Assembly (NCBI GenBank): GCA_900548705.1
Contig: URLF01000008.1
Span: forward strand, 1 to 44,443
Direction: 5' to 3'
DNA from: an uncultured Porphyromonadaceae bacterium
GTDB taxonomy: Bacteria > Bacteroidota > Bacteroidia > Bacteroidales > Muribaculaceae
Length of the DNA stretch: 44,443 nucleotides
A model generated the notes under the pieces. That model was not told the origin of the DNA. It ran no database searches and saw nothing but the letters and a program-made list of their open reading frames with translations. Below, one piece after another: positions 41,057 to 44,443 of this stretch (the stretch's first letter is position 1; each line of letters starts with the position of its first letter). Both the position numbers and the translations under genes were made by a program.

Positions 41057-41752
41057 ATGTCACGCGAGAAAAGAAAAGGTAGTGAAGATTTGAAAAAAGC
41101 TGCGGAGCCCGGGAGAGAAAAAGGGATTTACCGGAAACTGTTCAGCACATTCGCGAGGATAGGCGCGTTCACCTTTGGCGGTGGATGGGCGATGATATCC
41201 CTGATAGAGCGGGAGGTTGTCGAGAAACGGCAATGGATTCCCCGCGAGGAGTTCCTGGATTTGCTTGCCGTGGCCCAGTCGTTGCCTGGAATTTTGGCGG
41301 TGAACATCTCGGTGGCGGTCGGCGACCGTATGAGAGGGATGCGTGGAAGCGTCGCCGCCGCTCTCGGGACAATAATGCCCTGTTTCCTTATAATTCTTGC
41401 TATCGCCATCTTCCTCACCCCCGATTTGATTCAGAACAACCATATAGTGTCGGCGATATTCAAGGGGATACGCCCGGCTGTGGTAGCCCTGATTGTCGCC
41501 CCGGTGATTACATCCGGCAAAGCGGCGAAAATCGGATGGAAGACAGTCTGGATTCCGGTGGTGGCGGCGTTGCTGATATGGTCGAAATGGCCAGTGATTT
41601 CCAATCCCATCCTGTTCGTGATTCTCGGTGGACTCGGAGGGTACCTGTGGCTACGCCGTCAGGAGAAGCGGCTGCATATCGCGAAGCTCGATTCAGCGTC
41701 AGAGGAAAAGATTGAGAAACTTGACAAGCAGGAGAAGGAGGAAGGATTATGA
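41057..41752 (+). CDS. Chromate transporter (CHR family), first half-size subunit
   Basis: 231 residues from ATG 41057; the frame is open from 40952 but that extension runs through tRNA-Glu and its terminator. The CHR-domain block FARIGAFTFGGGWAMISLIE and EFLDLLAVAQSLPGILAVNI are diagnostic, followed by about five more hydrophobic segments and a charged Lys/Glu-rich C-terminal tail. In short-chain CHR pairs two half-size proteins act together to export chromate or a related oxyanion; in gut Bacteroidales the natural substrate is uncertain. It overlaps the second gene by 4 nt (ATGA). Confidence 0.93.
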   Translation: MSREKRKGSEDLKKAAEPGREKGIYRKLFSTFARIGAFTFGGGWAMISLIEREVVEKRQWIPREEFLDLLAVAQSLPGILAVNISVAVGDRMRGMRGSVAAALGTIMPCFLIILAIAIFLTPDLIQNNHIVSAIFKGIRPAVVALIVAPVITSGKAAKIGWKTVWIPVVAALLIWSKWPVISNPILFVILGGLGGYLWLRRQEKRLHIAKLDSASEEKIEKLDKQEKEEGL

Positions 41753-42315
41753 TATATCTCAGACTTATCTGGAGTTATTTGAAAATCGGACTCTTCGGTT
41801 TCGGCGGAGGATACGCGATGCTCTCGCTGATTGAGAGGGAAATCGTCGGCCCCGGATGGATTACCCCTAAGATGTTCACCGATATTGTGGCCATCTCCCA
41901 GATGACTCCCGGCCCTATCGGTATCAATTCCGCCACATATATAGGATATGTCGCCCCGCTTCATGCCGGGTATGACAATCCCCTCTGGGGTGTGCTTGGC
42001 TCATTGGTCTGCACCCTCGTCGTGGTGTTGCCTTCATTCCTGCTGGTCTCCTACACGAGCCATTTCATCTCGCGCCACAAAGAGAGTGTGGCAATCCGAG
42101 GGATATTCGCCGGGTTGCGTCCGGTGGTAATCGGACTTATCGCGTCAGCTGCCTTGTTGCTGATGAACGGTGAGAATTTCGGCACAGAGATGTCAGACAT
42201 ACTGATTTCGACGGCCATCGCGGTAGCTGCGTTGGTCACCGTGCTTTTCACCCGAATCCACCCCATCCTTGTAATCATCGCCGCCGGTATCGCCGGACTC
42301 ATTATATATTATTGA
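41749..42315 (+). CDS. Chromate transporter (CHR family), second half-size subunit
   Basis: 188 residues. Contains LIWSYLKIGLFGFGGGYAML and FTDIVAISQMTPGPIGINSA, the CHR signatures, and six or so hydrophobic segments ending IAAGIAGLIIYY. The ATGA overlap with the first subunit gene implies translational coupling and fixed stoichiometry. folC starts 7 bp later, so the three genes probably share one transcript. Confidence 0.94.
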   Translation: MIYLRLIWSYLKIGLFGFGGGYAMLSLIEREIVGPGWITPKMFTDIVAISQMTPGPIGINSATYIGYVAPLHAGYDNPLWGVLGSLVCTLVVVLPSFLLVSYTSHFISRHKESVAIRGIFAGLRPVVIGLIASAALLLMNGENFGTEMSDILISTAIAVAALVTVLFTRIHPILVIIAAGIAGLIIYY

Positions 42316-42322
42316 TTGCCTT

Positions 42323-43663
42323 ATGTCAACCTATCGGGAAACCATCGACTTTCTTTATAGCCAGACACCTCAGTTCCAGCAAATCGGAGCCGCGGCCTAT
42401 AAACCGGGACTTCACACAGTCATACGCCTTTCGGAAGCGTTCGACAATCCCCACCGGAGGCTGCGCACAATCCATGTGGCCGGGACAAACGGTAAAGGTT
42501 CAACAGCCCATTCCATCGCGGCAGTCTTCCAGTCGGCAGGTTACAGGGTAGGGCTTTTCACGTCGCCCCACCTCCTCGATTTCCGCGAACGGATGAAAAT
42601 CAACGGCGCGATGATACCCGAGAATGAGGTGACCGGTTTCGTGGAGAGGTTCCGCCAACTCGCTGACTCGCAGAAGACCGATGGAAAACCGCTGGAACCA
42701 TCATTTTTCGAGCTGACCACAGTGATGGCTTTCGATTGGTTTGCCCGCGAGGCGGTTGATTACGCGGTGATAGAGGTCGGACTCGGAGGACGGCTCGACT
42801 CCACCAATATCATAACCCCGTTGTTGTCGGTAATCACCAACATCTCTTTCGACCATATGGCGCAGTTGGGCGACTCGCTTGCTTCCATCGCTTCCGAAAA
42901 GGCGGGAATCATGAAACCGGGAGTCCCCTGTGTCATCGGTGAGTCAGCCGGAGAGGTGCGTGAGGTCTTCGAGCATAAAGGCCTTGAGACTGGGTGTGAG
43001 CTACTGTTTGCCGATGACCTGCGTCCCGCCGGAAATCCCGATAGGAGAGAAGGGGTGATTGCCGCTGACACTCCCTTCGGGGCCGTAGAGTATGGCTTGA
43101 CGGGACTGTGTCAGGAGAAGAACCTCCAGACAATAGTGACCGCGCTGCTCAGGTTGCGTGATCTCGGAGTGGAATTCCCCGACGAGGCAGTTCGCGTCGG
43201 GTTGCGCGACGTGGTTTCCCTTACCGGGCTTTCAGGCCGATGGATGAGGGTAGGGGAGAATCCCGATGTGATTTGTGACACCGGCCACAATGAGGGTGGT
43301 TGGCGCTATCTGTCGCGTCAGCTTGAGGCGCATCGCGGGCCGCTGATTATGATTCTCGGTTTTGTCAATGACAAGGATATCAGCCATATACTGCCGATGG
43401 TGCCTGAACGTGCCGAGATAATCTACACCCGTGCGTCAGTGCCTCGCGCATTGCCCGAGGAGACCTTGGCTGAGACAGGGCGTCTCGCCGGACGTCCAGG
43501 CCAGACAGCCCCCACAGTCGCTGCCGCTCTGGAACTGGCCCGTCGCCGGGTTGCCGAGTTGGCCGGTGATGATTCCCGGGAAGGGTCTCCGCTTGTGTTT
43601 GTGGGTGGTTCGACATTCATCGTGGCCGACCTCCTTGCCCTCGGCCAGCAAAGTGCCGATTGA
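42323..43663 (+). CDS. folC: Folylpolyglutamate synthase / dihydrofolate synthase
   Basis: Adds Glu to dihydropteroate and then to folates, giving the retained polyglutamate cofactors. 446 residues with the Mur-ligase-type P-loop HVAGTNGKGSTAHSIA, the substrate block GLFTSPHLLDFRERMKING, YAVIEVGLGGRLDSTNI, ITNISFDHMAQLG and the C-terminal domain motif CDTGHNEGG. All ATP-binding residues appear present. It follows the CHR genes by 7 bp. A weak hairpin (GGTTAT/ATAACC) lies right after it. Confidence 0.96.
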   Translation: MSTYRETIDFLYSQTPQFQQIGAAAYKPGLHTVIRLSEAFDNPHRRLRTIHVAGTNGKGSTAHSIAAVFQSAGYRVGLFTSPHLLDFRERMKINGAMIPENEVTGFVERFRQLADSQKTDGKPLEPSFFELTTVMAFDWFAREAVDYAVIEVGLGGRLDSTNIITPLLSVITNISFDHMAQLGDSLASIASEKAGIMKPGVPCVIGESAGEVREVFEHKGLETGCELLFADDLRPAGNPDRREGVIAADTPFGAVEYGLTGLCQEKNLQTIVTALLRLRDLGVEFPDEAVRVGLRDVVSLTGLSGRWMRVGENPDVICDTGHNEGGWRYLSRQLEAHRGPLIMILGFVNDKDISHILPMVPERAEIIYTRASVPRALPEETLAETGRLAGRPGQTAPTVAAALELARRRVAELAGDDSREGSPLVFVGGSTFIVADLLALGQQSAD

Positions 43664-43762
43664 ATGGTTATCGGAAAATAACCCCATATCGAAAGAACTT
43701 TAGGCGCAATCAGGGCGTTAAAAAGATGTTAAGTTTTACGGAACATCCAAAACGCCTGAACT

Positions 43763-44065
43763 ATGCATCTTACACCTAAGGAGCTTGACAAGCTCAAACT
43801 GCTGTCGCTCGGAATGATTGCCGAACGCAGACTCAACAAAGGACTGAAACTGAATTATCCAGAATCGGTAGCGTATATCACATCCTGTGCGCTCGAAGGC
43901 GCGCGTGAAGGTAAAACCGTGGAGGAGGTCATGCATGACGCCGCCAACGTCCTGACCAAGGAACAGGTTATGGAGGGTGTGGCCGACATGATTGACCTGC
44001 TGCAGGTCGAGGCTGTCTTCACCGATGGCTCTCGCCTTGTCAGCATCCACCATCCTATCAAGTGA
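43763..44065 (+). CDS. ureA: Urease subunit gamma
   Basis: 100 residues, normal length. MHLTPKELDKLKLLSLGMIA, LKLNYPESVAYITS, EGAREGKTVEEVM and GVADMIDLLQVEAVFTDGSR are the standard urease-gamma blocks. It forms the small structural subunit of the nickel urease that hydrolyses urea to ammonia and carbon dioxide. No exact Bacteroidota promoter box was found upstream; a near match TAAGTTTT lies about 30 nt before the start. It is followed by the beta subunit after 56 bp. Confidence 0.96.
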   Translation: MHLTPKELDKLKLLSLGMIAERRLNKGLKLNYPESVAYITSCALEGAREGKTVEEVMHDAANVLTKEQVMEGVADMIDLLQVEAVFTDGSRLVSIHHPIK

Positions 44066-44121
44066 CACGGGGCGATTCTCCGCATCAGACCTTTAAAAAG
44101 TAACTAAGATTCAAAAAAGCA

Positions 44122-44442
44122 ATGAGCAACAACGACAACCCCGCTGCAAAGGCTCCCGCAACCGCTCCGAACAACACCGACAGTTACGGTACTCCCATGG
44201 GTGTTTTCCAAGGGAAACCCCAGATTGCATATCCAAACACCCCCGGCTTCACCCCGAAAGAGTATGTCCCTGTCGGCGGCGTGATTCTCGCCGACACCCC
44301 CATCGAGTACAACACCGGCCGACGTACAGTGACCCTCAAGGTGCGCAACACAGGCGACCGACCCATACAGGTGGGTTCTCACTATCATTTCTTCGAGGTC
44401 AACCGTTATCTTGAGTTCGACCGTCCGAAAGCTTACGGCTAA
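44122..44442 (+). CDS. ureB: Urease subunit beta, ended early by a stop codon at the window edge
   Basis: 106 codons then TAA at 44440-44442. Residues 1-48 are an Asn/Ala/Pro-rich extension (MSNNDNPAAKAPATAPNN...), and the urease-beta core starts at about 49 (YVPVGGVILADTPIEYNTGR, VRNTGDRPIQVGSHYHFFEV, FDRPKAYG). Family members continue from this AYG with about 45 more residues (pattern RLDIPxGTAVRFEPG). The stop falls in mid-domain, so either this allele is broken or the base is wrong next to a contig end. Only one base follows the stop, so the missing part cannot be examined. The alpha subunit and accessory genes are expected downstream. Confidence 0.85.
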   Translation: MSNNDNPAAKAPATAPNNTDSYGTPMGVFQGKPQIAYPNTPGFTPKEYVPVGGVILADTPIEYNTGRRTVTLKVRNTGDRPIQVGSHYHFFEVNRYLEFDRPKAYG

Positions 44443-44443
44443 C

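Overview
This 44.4 kb window reads as a chromosomal piece of a Bacteroidales genome, most likely a gut Muribaculaceae (S24-7) relative. The signs are: repeated use of the Bacteroidota housekeeping promoter (a -7 box TAnnTTTG, often with TTTG about 19-20 nt upstream) at more than ten genes; an FimB/Mfa2-type fimbrial locus; a secreted protein ending in the FNLQGVRV...IYIRRQGSK tail common in Muribaculaceae and Prevotella; a Porin_10-type outer membrane protein; a purH-mreBCD-mrdA-rodA cluster; and Bacteroidota-style methylmalonyl-CoA mutase. The taxon is inferred from these features and was not searched. Both ends cut genes (mutB on the left, urease beta on the right), so this may be a whole metagenomic contig.

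Layout. 1-1809: 3' part of mutB. 1810-2460: a gene-free block of tandem and palindromic repeats. 2463-6781: substrate-binding protein, an MNT nucleotidyltransferase with a truncated HEPN partner, an orphan, and a large modular secreted protein, mostly AT-richer than the rest; a perfect 41-bp-arm palindrome of the same repeat family closes this segment at 6831-6931. 6935-12743 (minus): RND efflux operon (outer membrane factor, adaptor, pump). 12938-15322: dnaG, then tRNA-Ser(UGA). 15711-22581 (minus): MFS exporter, putative porin, prs, cytosolic GH13 amylase, patatin phospholipase. 22707-30052 (minus): purH-mreB-mreC-mreD-mrdA-rodA, joining purine synthesis to the cell-elongation machinery. 30345-31706 (minus): CBM9-like protein and LysE exporter, divergent from an EamA transporter (31858-32790). 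32923-36008 (minus): surface lipoprotein and clpB. 36307-40651: three-gene fimbrial locus. 40912-40984: tRNA-Glu(CUC). 41057-43663: two-gene chromate transporter and folC. 43763-44442: start of a urease operon.

Most of the window is core metabolism and cell-envelope machinery. The least explained items are: the purH 5' leader, which folds on paper into a closed three-way junction starting at the predicted transcription start; the palindromic/tandem repeat family that brackets the accessory segment; the MNT gene whose HEPN partner is cut to 32 codons; a recurring 7-8 nt gap between the -7 box and ATG that predicts leaderless mRNAs; and a premature stop in urease beta at the very end of the window. 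No CRISPR array, insertion sequence, phage or restriction system was seen. All folds and comparisons were done by eye.
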